A DNA stretch of 64,000 nucleotides from Yoonia sp035117555 (GTDB lineage Bacteria; Pseudomonadota; Alphaproteobacteria; Rhodobacterales; Rhodobacteraceae). Within the stretch, counting starts at the first letter, position 1. Each line of letters starts with the position of its first letter. The stretch spans positions 186,001 through 250,000 of the forward strand of contig NZ_JAYKPK010000001.1 in the NCBI RefSeq assembly GCF_035117555.1. The letters are read 5' to 3'. Both the position numbers and the translations under genes were made by a program. The notes under the pieces were generated by a model. The model was not told the DNA's origin and searched no databases. It saw only the letters and a program-made list of their open reading frames with translations. Below, piece by piece: positions 25,847-33,543 of this stretch.

Positions 25847-27405
25847 GCGACCGTGCTTTGCATGAAGCCGCCCTGGCGCAGGTGGCCGCAGCCGCCGCCA
25901 CCGCAGCGCTTGGCGGCGGACACGTCGCGCGGGAAAGGCATATCAGCCGGGGCAAGATGCTGCCGCGCGATAGGGTGGCCGGATTGCTCGACCCCGGCAG
26001 CCCATTTCTGGAAATCGGCGCGACTGCGGCACATGGGCTATATGACGGGGCGGCCCCCTGTGCTGGCGTGATCGCGGGTATCGGGCAGGTGCATGGCACG
26101 CAGGTCATGGTGATCTGCAACGACGCCACCGTGAAGGGCGGCACCTATTACCCGATGACCGTCAAGAAACACCTGCGCGCGCAGGAGATTGCACAGGCCT
26201 GCCATTTGCCTTGCGTCTATCTGGTCGATAGCGGCGGCGCGAACCTGCCCAATCAGGATGAGGTGTTCCCCGACCGCGACCATTTCGGGCGGATATTCTA
26301 CAATCAGGCGCAGATGTCCGCGCTGGGCATTCCGCAGATCGCGGTGGTGATGGGGTCCTGCACCGCAGGCGGGGCATACGTTCCCGCGATGGCTGATGTC
26401 TCGATCATCGTGCGCGACCAAGGCACGATCTTTCTGGCCGGCCCACCCTTGGTCAAGGCCGCGACGGGCGAAGTGGTCAGTGCCGAGGCTCTAGGCGGCG
26501 GCGATGTCCACACCCGCCTGTCCGGCGTGGCGGATTATCTGGCCGAGGATGATGCCCATGCTTTGGCTTTGGCGCGGCAGGCGGTCGCCTCATGTTCGGT
26601 ACAAAATGTGATAAATGTCAAACGCTTACCGTCCAAACCTCCGGCACTTGATCCGGCGAGCATCTTCGATGCAATCCCCGCCGATCTGCGCAGGCCTTAC
26701 GACATCCGAGAGGTGATCCGGCGGATCGTGGACGGGTCCCGCTTTGATGAATTCAAGGCGCGGTTTGGGGAGACCCTGGTGACAGGTTTCGCCCATATCG
26801 ACGGCTGGCCTTGCGGGATCGTGGCAAACAACGGCGTGTTGTTTTCCGAGAGCGCCCAGAAAGGCGCGCATTTCGTGGAATTATGCAGCCAACGCATGAT
26901 TCCGCTGATCTTTATGCAGAACATCACTGGTTTCATGGTCGGCCAGAAATATGAAAACGAAGGCATCGCACGGCACGGCGCCAAGATGGTAACAGCCGTG
27001 GCGACAACGAAAGTGCCGAAAATCACGATGGTCGTCGGCGGGTCCTTTGGTGCCGGCAATTACGGCATGGCAGGCCGCGCCTATAGCCCGCATTTCATGT
27101 GGTCATGGCCCACGTCACGGATCAGCGTCATGGGCGGCGAACAGGCCGCAGGCGTGCTGGCCAGCGTCAAACGCGATGCGATTGAACGCAAAGGTGGCGC
27201 ATGGTCAGCCGAGGAAGAAGCCGCCTTCAAACAGCCCACGATTGATATGTTCGTGGAACAATCCCATCCGCTCTACGCCTCTGCCCGGCTCTGGGATGAC
27301 GGCGTGATCGACCCGCGCAAAAGCCGCGAAGTCCTGGCCCTGTCACTGGCGGCGGCCTGTAATGCTCCGATAGAGGAGACACGTTTCGGCGTGTTCCGGA
27401 TGTGA
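25843..27405 (+). CDS. mccB: Methylcrotonyl-CoA carboxylase, carboxyltransferase subunit beta
   Basis: Biotin-free subunit of the enzyme that carboxylates 3-methylcrotonyl-CoA to 3-methylglutaconyl-CoA. 520 residues in the crotonase-like carboxyltransferase fold. Typical sequences are CNDATVKGGTYYPMTVKKHLRAQEIA, YLVDSGGANLPNQDEVFPDRDHFGRIF, GSCTAGGAYVPAMAD, and in the C-terminal half QNITGFMVGQKYE and GSFGAGNYGMAGRAY. The PDRDHFGRIFYNQA stretch separates it from propionyl-CoA carboxylase beta. Coupled to mccA by a TGATG overlap. Confidence 0.96.
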   Translation: MSDRALHEAALAQVAAAAATAALGGGHVARERHISRGKMLPRDRVAGLLDPGSPFLEIGATAAHGLYDGAAPCAGVIAGIGQVHGTQVMVICNDATVKGGTYYPMTVKKHLRAQEIAQACHLPCVYLVDSGGANLPNQDEVFPDRDHFGRIFYNQAQMSALGIPQIAVVMGSCTAGGAYVPAMADVSIIVRDQGTIFLAGPPLVKAATGEVVSAEALGGGDVHTRLSGVADYLAEDDAHALALARQAVASCSVQNVINVKRLPSKPPALDPASIFDAIPADLRRPYDIREVIRRIVDGSRFDEFKARFGETLVTGFAHIDGWPCGIVANNGVLFSESAQKGAHFVELCSQRMIPLIFMQNITGFMVGQKYENEGIARHGAKMVTAVATTKVPKITMVVGGSFGAGNYGMAGRAYSPHFMWSWPTSRISVMGGEQAAGVLASVKRDAIERKGGAWSAEEEAAFKQPTIDMFVEQSHPLYASARLWDDGVIDPRKSREVLALSLAAACNAPIEETRFGVFRM

Positions 27406-29300
27406 TGTTTGATAAAATCCTCATCGCCAACCGGGGCGAGATTGCCTGCCGGATCATCCGCACCGCCCGCGCCATGGGCGTCCGCACGGTGGCGGTCTAT
27501 TCCGATGCCGATGCAGGCGCGCTGCATGTGCAACAGGCGGATCAGGCGGTCAGGCTAGGCCCTGCGCCCGTCGCCGACAGCTATCTGCGCGGCGATCTGA
27601 TCATTCAGGCAGCGTTGGAGACCGGCGCGCAGGCCATTCATCCGGGCTATGGGTTCTTGTCGGAAAATCCTGATTTTGTCGATCAGGTGACGCAGGCGGG
27701 GCTGGTGTTCATCGGCCCTTCCGCAAAGGCGATCCGGGCGATGGGGCTGAAAGATGCGGCCAAGGCGCTGATGATCAAGGCCGGTGTGCCGGTCGTGCCG
27801 GGGTATCATGGCGACAATCAGGACACGGCCTATCTGGCGCAGCAGGCGCAGGAGATCGGCTATCCGGTGCTGATCAAGGCCGTCGCGGGTGGCGGTGGCA
27901 AGGGGATGCGCTTGGTCGAGGACCCGTGTGATTTTGCCGAACACCTCGCCTCTGCACAGGCAGAGGCGCGGACGGCTTTTGGCAATCCGGCTGTGTTGAT
28001 TGAGAAATACATCACCCATCCGCGCCATATCGAAGTGCAGGTCTTTGGTGATGGCAAGGACGCCGTGCATCTGTTCGAGCGCGATTGTTCGCTGCAACGC
28101 CGCCACCAGAAGGTGATCGAGGAAGCGCCAGCGCCCGGCATGACCGCCGAACTCCGCGCCGCCATGGGGCAGGCGGCGGTGACGGCGGCCAAGGCCATCG
28201 GCTATGACGGGGCGGGCACGATTGAATTCATCGTCGATGGCGCGGGCGGGCTGCGGCCGGACGGGTTCTGGTTCATGGAGATGAACACAAGGCTGCAGGT
28301 CGAACATCCGGTGACCGAGGCCATCACCGGCGTCGATCTGGTGGAATGGCAATTGCGTGTTGCGGCGGGGGAACCCTTGCCTTTGCGGCAGGCGGATCTC
28401 GCGATCAATGGTCATGCTTTCGAGGCGCGGCTTTATGCCGAGGACGTGCCCGCAGGGTTTCTGCCTGCGACCGGCGTGCTGGACCATCTGGCCTTTCCGC
28501 TGGATGCGCGGATCGACAGCGGTGTCGGGCCGGGGTCAGAGATTTCGCCCTGGTATGATCCGATGATCGCCAAGCTCACCGTGCATGGGCCGGATCGCGC
28601 CAGCGCCTTGCGCAAATTGCGTGCAGCACTTGATACGACCGAGGTCGCGGGGACGGTGACCAATCTGGGGTTCCTGCGGCTGCTGGCGCGGGATGCGGAT
28701 TTCAGCGCGGGCGATGTCGATACCGGGCTGATCGCGCGCGGGCAGGACAGTTTATGTCAGCCGGTGCTGCCGCAGCCGCGCGATTGGGCTGTTGCTGCGG
28801 TGGTCGCTGCGGATCTGCCGGACGGGCCGCTGACGGGGTTTACCCTATGGGCGCCATTGAACCGGGTGATCACGCTGTCATTGGGTGACGACGTACGGGA
28901 TGTGACCTTGCAGCTGCATGGGCCGGATCATGTGACGGCGGATGGTGTCGGTTTGCGCCGCCTTGGCGAGGATTGGGGGCAGCGTGCTTTGCGTCATGGC
29001 AACCGTGTGACTGTGTTCGGGGCGCAGGATGTGACGTTCCGCATTGTTGATCCGCTCGACCGGGCGTCCGATATCGCGGGCGGCGATACCGTCATGGCCC
29101 CGATGCCGGGGCTGGTGCGTGATGTGGTGGTCGCTGTGGGTGATCATGTGGCACAGGGCGACCGGATGATCGTGCTGGAGGCGATGAAGATGGAACATGT
29201 GCTGCGCGCACCCCGCGATGGGGTGGTCGCCAATGTGGCTGTGGCAGCGGGAGATCAGGTCCGGGCAGGGGATCTGATGGTGGCCCTTGCCCCGGGCTGA
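27405..29300 (+). CDS. mccA: Methylcrotonyl-CoA carboxylase, biotin-containing subunit alpha
   Basis: 631-residue biotin carboxylase with C-terminal biotin carrier. The N-terminus FDKILIANRGEIACRIIRTA is typical. The ATP-grasp loop GGGGKGMRLV lies near residue 165, and QRRHQKVIEEAPAP and MNTRLQVEHPVTE are biotin carboxylase hallmarks. The biotinyl lysine is K595 in EAMKMEH. ATG 27405 overlaps the mccB stop; a GTG at 27402 is also in frame. The biotin-protein ligase gene birA is about 21 kb downstream in this window. Two hairpins follow the stop before mvaB. Confidence 0.96.
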   Translation: MFDKILIANRGEIACRIIRTARAMGVRTVAVYSDADAGALHVQQADQAVRLGPAPVADSYLRGDLIIQAALETGAQAIHPGYGFLSENPDFVDQVTQAGLVFIGPSAKAIRAMGLKDAAKALMIKAGVPVVPGYHGDNQDTAYLAQQAQEIGYPVLIKAVAGGGGKGMRLVEDPCDFAEHLASAQAEARTAFGNPAVLIEKYITHPRHIEVQVFGDGKDAVHLFERDCSLQRRHQKVIEEAPAPGMTAELRAAMGQAAVTAAKAIGYDGAGTIEFIVDGAGGLRPDGFWFMEMNTRLQVEHPVTEAITGVDLVEWQLRVAAGEPLPLRQADLAINGHAFEARLYAEDVPAGFLPATGVLDHLAFPLDARIDSGVGPGSEISPWYDPMIAKLTVHGPDRASALRKLRAALDTTEVAGTVTNLGFLRLLARDADFSAGDVDTGLIARGQDSLCQPVLPQPRDWAVAAVVAADLPDGPLTGFTLWAPLNRVITLSLGDDVRDVTLQLHGPDHVTADGVGLRRLGEDWGQRALRHGNRVTVFGAQDVTFRIVDPLDRASDIAGGDTVMAPMPGLVRDVVVAVGDHVAQGDRMIVLEAMKMEHVLRAPRDGVVANVAVAAGDQVRAGDLMVALAPG

Positions 29301-29303
29301 GGC

Positions 29304-29370
29304 TGGGGGCGCTGCCCCCGCCCCGGATTTCATCCGGGACTCCCCCGGGATATTTATGCTCGGACGATGG
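29304..29370. repeat. Intergenic repeat copy 3 with two stacked hairpins (mccA-mvaB)
   Basis: GGGGGC-GCT-GCCCCC (29305-29319) and CCCGGAT-TTC-ATCCGGG (29322-29338) are perfect hairpins in the mccA-mvaB gap. They are followed by a CCCCCGGGATATTTATGCTCGGA tail (29342-29363, key core GATATTTATGCTCGGA), which matches copy 1 at 5690-5705 except for one base. The tail ends at the mvaB ribosome-binding site. It could be a processing or attenuation element that changes the ratio of mvaB/liuC to mcc. Confidence 0.6.
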
Positions 29371-29378
29371 GGGGTGCG

Positions 29379-30236
29379 ATGGATTTTGTGAGGTTGCATG
29401 AGGTTGGCCCGCGCGACGGTTTGCAGAACGAAAAGCGTGTTATTCCGGTCGCGGAGAAAGTCGCGCTGATAGATCTGCTCGGCCGGTCGGGGCTGCGCGA
29501 TATCGAGATCGGCAGTTTTGTTAGCCCGAAATGGGTGCCGCAGATGGCCGATACGCCGGATGTTCTGGCGCAGATCATGCCGGTGCCGGGGGTCCGCTAT
29601 GCGGTGTTGGTGCCCAATATGCGCGGCTGGGACGGGTTCATGACCGCCCGTGTGCTGGGGGTCACCTATGAGGTCGCGGTGTTCGTTGCGGCATCAGAGG
29701 GGTTTTCACAGGCCAATCTGAATTGTTCGGTGAAGGACTCCGTGGACAGGCTGGTGCCCGTTGTCACAGCGGCGCGGGCGGCGGGCATTGGGTTGCGCGG
29801 TTATATCTCTTGTGTCACCGATTGCCCCTTTGACGGGCCGGTCAAACCCGCGGCTGTCGCGCAGGTGGCGCAAATGTTGCGCGCGCTGGCGCCGATGCCA
29901 TTGTCCTTGGGTGATACCATCGGCGCGGGCAGGCCCGCCACGGTCGCAGCGATGCTGGATGCAGTGCTGGATGTTGCGCCTGCCGCCGATCTGGCCGGGC
30001 ATTTTCATGATACCGGCGGACAGGCTTTGGCCAATATCGCGGTGGCACTGGACAAGGGGTTGCGTGCCTTTGACAGCGCCGTGGGCGGTTTGGGCGGTTG
30101 CCCCTATGCGCCGGGTGCGCCAGGCAATGTCGCGACGGAACGGGTGCTGGCCATGTTGCAGGCAGAGGGCTTCACCACCGGGGTTGATCCTGCGATCATT
30201 GCGCAGGCCGCCGAAATGGCAAAGGGGATGCGATGA
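29379..30236 (+). CDS. mvaB: Hydroxymethylglutaryl-CoA lyase
   Basis: Splits 3-hydroxy-3-methylglutaryl-CoA into acetoacetate and acetyl-CoA, the last step of leucine breakdown. 285 residues. HMGL-like TIM barrel: LHEVGPRDGLQNEK at the start, HFHDTGGQALAN with metal-binding histidines, and the signature GGCPYAPGAPGNVATE containing the catalytic cysteine. ATG 29379 is favoured because GGGGGGTGCG lies just upstream; an in-frame ATG at 29367 would add four residues. It overlaps the liuC-like gene by ATGA. Confidence 0.95.
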   Translation: MDFVRLHEVGPRDGLQNEKRVIPVAEKVALIDLLGRSGLRDIEIGSFVSPKWVPQMADTPDVLAQIMPVPGVRYAVLVPNMRGWDGFMTARVLGVTYEVAVFVAASEGFSQANLNCSVKDSVDRLVPVVTAARAAGIGLRGYISCVTDCPFDGPVKPAAVAQVAQMLRALAPMPLSLGDTIGAGRPATVAAMLDAVLDVAPAADLAGHFHDTGGQALANIAVALDKGLRAFDSAVGGLGGCPYAPGAPGNVATERVLAMLQAEGFTTGVDPAIIAQAAEMAKGMR

Positions 30237-31012
30237 TCACGCTGGATGTCGATGCGCGCGGGGTGGCGACACTGACCCTTTCGCGGCAGGACAAGCATAA
30301 TGCGCTGTCACAGGCGATGATTGATGATCTGACAGCGATGGCCGCGCGGATTGCGGCGGATGGCGCGATCCGCGTGGTGGTGCTGGCGGCTGATGGCCCG
30401 ACATTCTGTGCGGGCGGTGATCTGGGCTGGATGCGCGATCAGATGGCGGCTGATACAGCGCAAAAGCGCGTCGCGGCAGCCTCGCTCGCGCGGATGCTGC
30501 AGGCGCTGAACAGGCTGCCGCAGCCGTTGATCGGGCGCATTCAGGGTAATGCGTTTGGCGGCGGTGTGGGGCTGGCCTGTGTCTGTGATATCGCGATTGC
30601 GGCTGAGGGCGCGCGTTTCGGGCTGACCGAGACGCGGCTGGGGCTGATCCCCGCTACCATCGGCCCCTATGTCATCGCCCGGATCGGCGAGGCGAAAGCG
30701 CGCCGGATCTTCATGTCGTCGCGGGTTTTTGGGGCAGATGAGGCGGTGACGCTTGATCTGATCGCCCGTGCCGTCCCGGCTGTGGCGCTGGATGCTACCA
30801 TCGCCGCCGAAGTGGACCCCTATCTGTCTTGCGGGCCGCAGGCGGTGGCGGCGGCGAAACGCTTTGTCCGCAGCCTTGGGCCGGTGATTGATGAGGCCAA
30901 CATTGCGCAATCCATCGATGCGCTGATCGCCTGTTGGGACGGGGACGAGGCGCGCGCGGGGATTGCGGCCTTTTTCGACAAACGCGCACCCGATTGGCGC
31001 GACGACAGGTAA
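30233..31012 (+). CDS. liuC: Enoyl-CoA hydratase family protein, probable methylglutaconyl-CoA hydratase
   Basis: Crotonase-fold hydratase, 259 residues. It has an oxyanion-hole sequence near GPTFCAGGDLGWM and a second one in GNAFGGGVGLACVCDIAIAA. The catalytic glutamate candidates are in FGLTETRLGLIPATIGPYV. Position after mvaB in a leucine operon suggests hydration of 3-methylglutaconyl-CoA to HMG-CoA. On motif grounds alone it could be another hydratase. It is the last gene before the nuo locus; no T-tailed terminator is seen between. Confidence 0.9.
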   Translation: MITLDVDARGVATLTLSRQDKHNALSQAMIDDLTAMAARIAADGAIRVVVLAADGPTFCAGGDLGWMRDQMAADTAQKRVAAASLARMLQALNRLPQPLIGRIQGNAFGGGVGLACVCDIAIAAEGARFGLTETRLGLIPATIGPYVIARIGEAKARRIFMSSRVFGADEAVTLDLIARAVPAVALDATIAAEVDPYLSCGPQAVAAAKRFVRSLGPVIDEANIAQSIDALIACWDGDEARAGIAAFFDKRAPDWRDDR

Positions 31013-31047
31013 GGTGGCAAAATGCGCGGCTGCGACTGTGCGGTTGG

Positions 31048-31124
31048 TTGACCCTTGCCGGGTGCGGGGGTATGGATCAGCCAATCAGTGAAAGGCGCTT
31101 TGCGACTGCGCCTTTGTGAAAGGA
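31048..31124 (+). promoter_or_regulatory. nuoA leader: candidate promoter and hairpin
   Basis: TTGACC (31048-31053) and TATGGA (31071-31076) are 17 bases apart and could form a promoter for the nuo locus. AAAGGCGC (31091-31098) pairs perfectly with GCGCCTTT (31108-31115) over 9 bases, ending four bases before the GAAAGGA ribosome-binding region of nuoA. The T run is too short for a good terminator, so a 5'-UTR structure is equally likely. Confidence 0.35.
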
Positions 31125-31131
31125 TCGCATC

Positions 31132-31497
31132 TTGCCTGAACTTGTGTCCAATTACCTGCCGATCATGATCTTTCTGGGGCTGGCCATCGCGCTGGGCCTG
31201 ATCCTGATCCTGGCCGCCGCGATTGTTGCCGTGCGCAACCCTGATCCGGAAAAGGTTTCGGCCTATGAATGCGGGTTCAACGCGTTTGACGATGCGCGGA
31301 TGAAATTCGATGTGCGGTTCTATCTGGTGTCGATCCTGTTCATCATCTTTGACCTTGAGGTGGCATTCCTGTTCCCTTGGGCCGTCGCCTTTGGCGAGAT
31401 CAGCATGGTCGCTTTCTGGTCAATGATGGTATTTCTGGGCGTGCTGACCATCGGCTTCGCTTATGAATGGAAGAAAGGGGCGCTCGAATGGGAGTGA
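31132..31497 (+). CDS. nuoA: NADH-quinone oxidoreductase subunit A
   Basis: 121-residue membrane subunit of complex I near the quinone site. Three hydrophobic helices are visible, with the conserved loop SAYECGFNAFDDARMKFDVRFY (residues about 43-64) containing the quinone-site cysteine. The start is TTG at 31132 (MPELVSNYLP): no ATG fits the known N-terminus, and GAAAGGA lies 7-13 bases upstream. Its stop overlaps nuoB. First of 14 core nuo genes. Confidence 0.95.
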   Translation: MPELVSNYLPIMIFLGLAIALGLILILAAAIVAVRNPDPEKVSAYECGFNAFDDARMKFDVRFYLVSILFIIFDLEVAFLFPWAVAFGEISMVAFWSMMVFLGVLTIGFAYEWKKGALEWE

Positions 31498-32018
31498 TGA
31501 CCGGAACTGCTGTGGGTGCCGATAAGGAACATGGCGCGCAGCTGCTGAATGCGGAATTGCAGGACAAGGGGTTCCTTGTGACCAGCACCGCCGACATTAT
31601 CAACTGGGCGCGCACCGGGTCCTTGCACTGGATGACCTTCGGTCTGGCCTGTTGCGCGGTCGAGATGATGCACACCTCGATGCCGCGCTATGATCTGGAA
31701 CGGTTCGGCACAGCACCCCGCGCATCCCCGCGCCAATCGGATCTGATGATTGTGGCAGGGACCTTGACCAACAAGATGGCACCGGCCCTGCGCAAGGTAT
31801 ATGACCAGATGCCCGAACCACGCTATGTGATCTCGATGGGGTCCTGCGCCAATGGCGGTGGCTATTACCATTACAGCTATTCCGTGGTGCGTGGCTGCGA
31901 CCGGATCGTGCCGGTCGATATCTATGTCCCCGGCTGCCCGCCCACGGCAGAGGCTTTGCTGTATGGCATCCTGCAATTGCAGCGTAAAATGCGCCGCACC
32001 GGCACGATCACGCGCTGA
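31488..32018 (+). CDS. nuoB: NADH-quinone oxidoreductase subunit B
   Basis: 176-residue subunit holding the terminal [4Fe-4S] cluster N2, which reduces quinone. Ligands are visible as the adjacent C55-C56 (GLACCAVEM), C120 (GSCANGG) and C150 (VPGCPP). ATG 31488 gives the usual MGVMTG start; upstream codons in frame lie within nuoA. It overlaps the nuoA end by 10 bases. It sits in the hydrophilic arm of complex I, facing the cytoplasm. Confidence 0.97.
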   Translation: MGVMTGTAVGADKEHGAQLLNAELQDKGFLVTSTADIINWARTGSLHWMTFGLACCAVEMMHTSMPRYDLERFGTAPRASPRQSDLMIVAGTLTNKMAPALRKVYDQMPEPRYVISMGSCANGGGYYHYSYSVVRGCDRIVPVDIYVPGCPPTAEALLYGILQLQRKMRRTGTITR

Positions 32019-32029
32019 AGGAACAGAAC

Positions 32030-32647
32030 ATGACCGAAGCCTTGCAAGAACTTGGCCTGCATCTGGAAATGAAGCGCACCGATTGCGTGCAATCATGGGA
32101 CATCGCCTATGATGAGCTGACGGTGACTGTCGCGCCATCGTCGCTGGTCAGTTTCGTGGAATTTCTGAAAACCGATTCTGTTTGCCGGTTTTCATCCTTG
32201 GTGGATATTACCGCCGTGGATTATCCCAGCCGCGCCAAACGGTTCGATGTCGTCTATCATTTCCTGAGCATGTATCAAAACCAGCGCATCCGCGTGCGGG
32301 CGCAGATCCGTGAACAGGATATGATGCCATCCATCATCAGCGTGCATCCGTCGGCCAATTGGTTTGAACGCGAAGTCTTTGATATGTTCGGCATCCTGTT
32401 TTCGGGTCACCCCGATCTGCGCCGGATCCTGACCGATTACGGCTTTCGCGGCCATCCGTTGCGCAAGGATTTCCCGACCACCGGCTATACCGAGGTGCGT
32501 TATGACGAGGTGCAAAAGCGCGTCGTCTACGAACCCGTCAGTCTGGTGCAGGAATACCGGCAGTTCGATTTCATGTCGCCTTGGGAAGGTGCCAATTACC
32601 TGCTGCCCGGCGATGAGAAAACCAAACCCGAGGCCAAGCCGAAGTGA
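32030..32647 (+). CDS. nuoC: NADH-quinone oxidoreductase subunit C
   Basis: 205-residue 30-kDa subunit of the complex I connecting fragment. Family signature ERExxDMxGxxFxGHPDLRRIL appears as EREVFDMFGILFSGHPDLRR, and FRGHPLRKDFPTTGYTE follows. It has no cofactor of its own and is separate from NuoD here (not fused as in E. coli). The stop overlaps the GTG of the following sulfotransferase gene (GTGA). Confidence 0.96.
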   Translation: MTEALQELGLHLEMKRTDCVQSWDIAYDELTVTVAPSSLVSFVEFLKTDSVCRFSSLVDITAVDYPSRAKRFDVVYHFLSMYQNQRIRVRAQIREQDMMPSIISVHPSANWFEREVFDMFGILFSGHPDLRRILTDYGFRGHPLRKDFPTTGYTEVRYDEVQKRVVYEPVSLVQEYRQFDFMSPWEGANYLLPGDEKTKPEAKPK

Positions 32648-33543
32648 CAGACCCGAATGTGCTTTTCTGCGTTGGCGCGACCAAGGCCGGAACCACATGG
32701 TTGTACCGGCTGCTGCATGATCACCCCGATTGTGCCCTGCCTGCGGTGAAAGAAGCGCATTATTGGGATACGTTTGATGCGGGTGATTGCGAAAAGCAGA
32801 TCGCGGCCTTTCGCCTGCGCCTGCGCGAGATGCGCGAACAAAAGGCCACGGCGCAGGATGCGGATCGCGACTGGCAAGTGCGCAACCTTGACCGCCGGAT
32901 CGCAGACATGAAAGCGCTGCTGGCGGTGATCGAGGCGGATCGCGCCGATGACAGCGCCTATCTGGGCTGGTTGACCAAAGGGCGGGGGGATGCCCGGCTT
33001 TATGCGGATATGACGCCGAATTACGCGACCTTGCCGGATGCGATGCTGGAACGGATGGTCAGTGCTGCGCCCCATGCAAAGGTCGTTTATCTGCTGCGTG
33101 ATCCGCTCGACCGGCTGTGGTCGCATATCCGCATGCAGGCGCGTCGCCAGCGGCAAAGCCACGAGATTTATGAGAAGAAGGCCAACAATATCCTCTTCAG
33201 GATTTTGAACAAAGGGCAGGAGACGCATATTCTGGAGCGTGGCGATTATGCCGGCGTAATCCGCAAATTGCGCCGTATCGTGCCTGCTGACAGGCTGATG
33301 GTTGCCTTTACTGAAACCTTGATGACCCCGGCAGGTGCTGCCCAGCTTTGCGGCTTTCTCGGGATCGCACCGGTCCAAGACCTGCCGCAAGAGGCGGTGC
33401 ATGAAGGCCCGCCGGTGGTGATGCTTGATAAATTGCGCCCACGGGCGCAAAAGCTACTTTATGAACAATACGACTGGGTGGCCCGCAATGTCGGGCCCTT
33501 GCCACAGAACTGGCAGGACAATTGTGTAAGGATGACAGCATGA
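32644..33543 (+). CDS. Sulfotransferase family protein, inserted between nuoC and nuoD
   Basis: 299 residues. The PAPS 5'-phosphosulfate loop GATKAGTT is at residues 11-18, and the 3'-phosphate site is LLRDPLDRLWSHIRMQ with R152 and S160. A charged, helix-rich insert (about 55-105) separates them. It has no signal peptide, so it is cytosolic. Acceptor (carbohydrate, lipid, peptide) unknown. The GTG start overlaps the nuoC stop, and its own stop overlaps the nuoD start, so all three are translationally linked. It has no known place in complex I. Confidence 0.88.
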   Translation: MTDPNVLFCVGATKAGTTWLYRLLHDHPDCALPAVKEAHYWDTFDAGDCEKQIAAFRLRLREMREQKATAQDADRDWQVRNLDRRIADMKALLAVIEADRADDSAYLGWLTKGRGDARLYADMTPNYATLPDAMLERMVSAAPHAKVVYLLRDPLDRLWSHIRMQARRQRQSHEIYEKKANNILFRILNKGQETHILERGDYAGVIRKLRRIVPADRLMVAFTETLMTPAGAAQLCGFLGIAPVQDLPQEAVHEGPPVVMLDKLRPRAQKLLYEQYDWVARNVGPLPQNWQDNCVRMTA

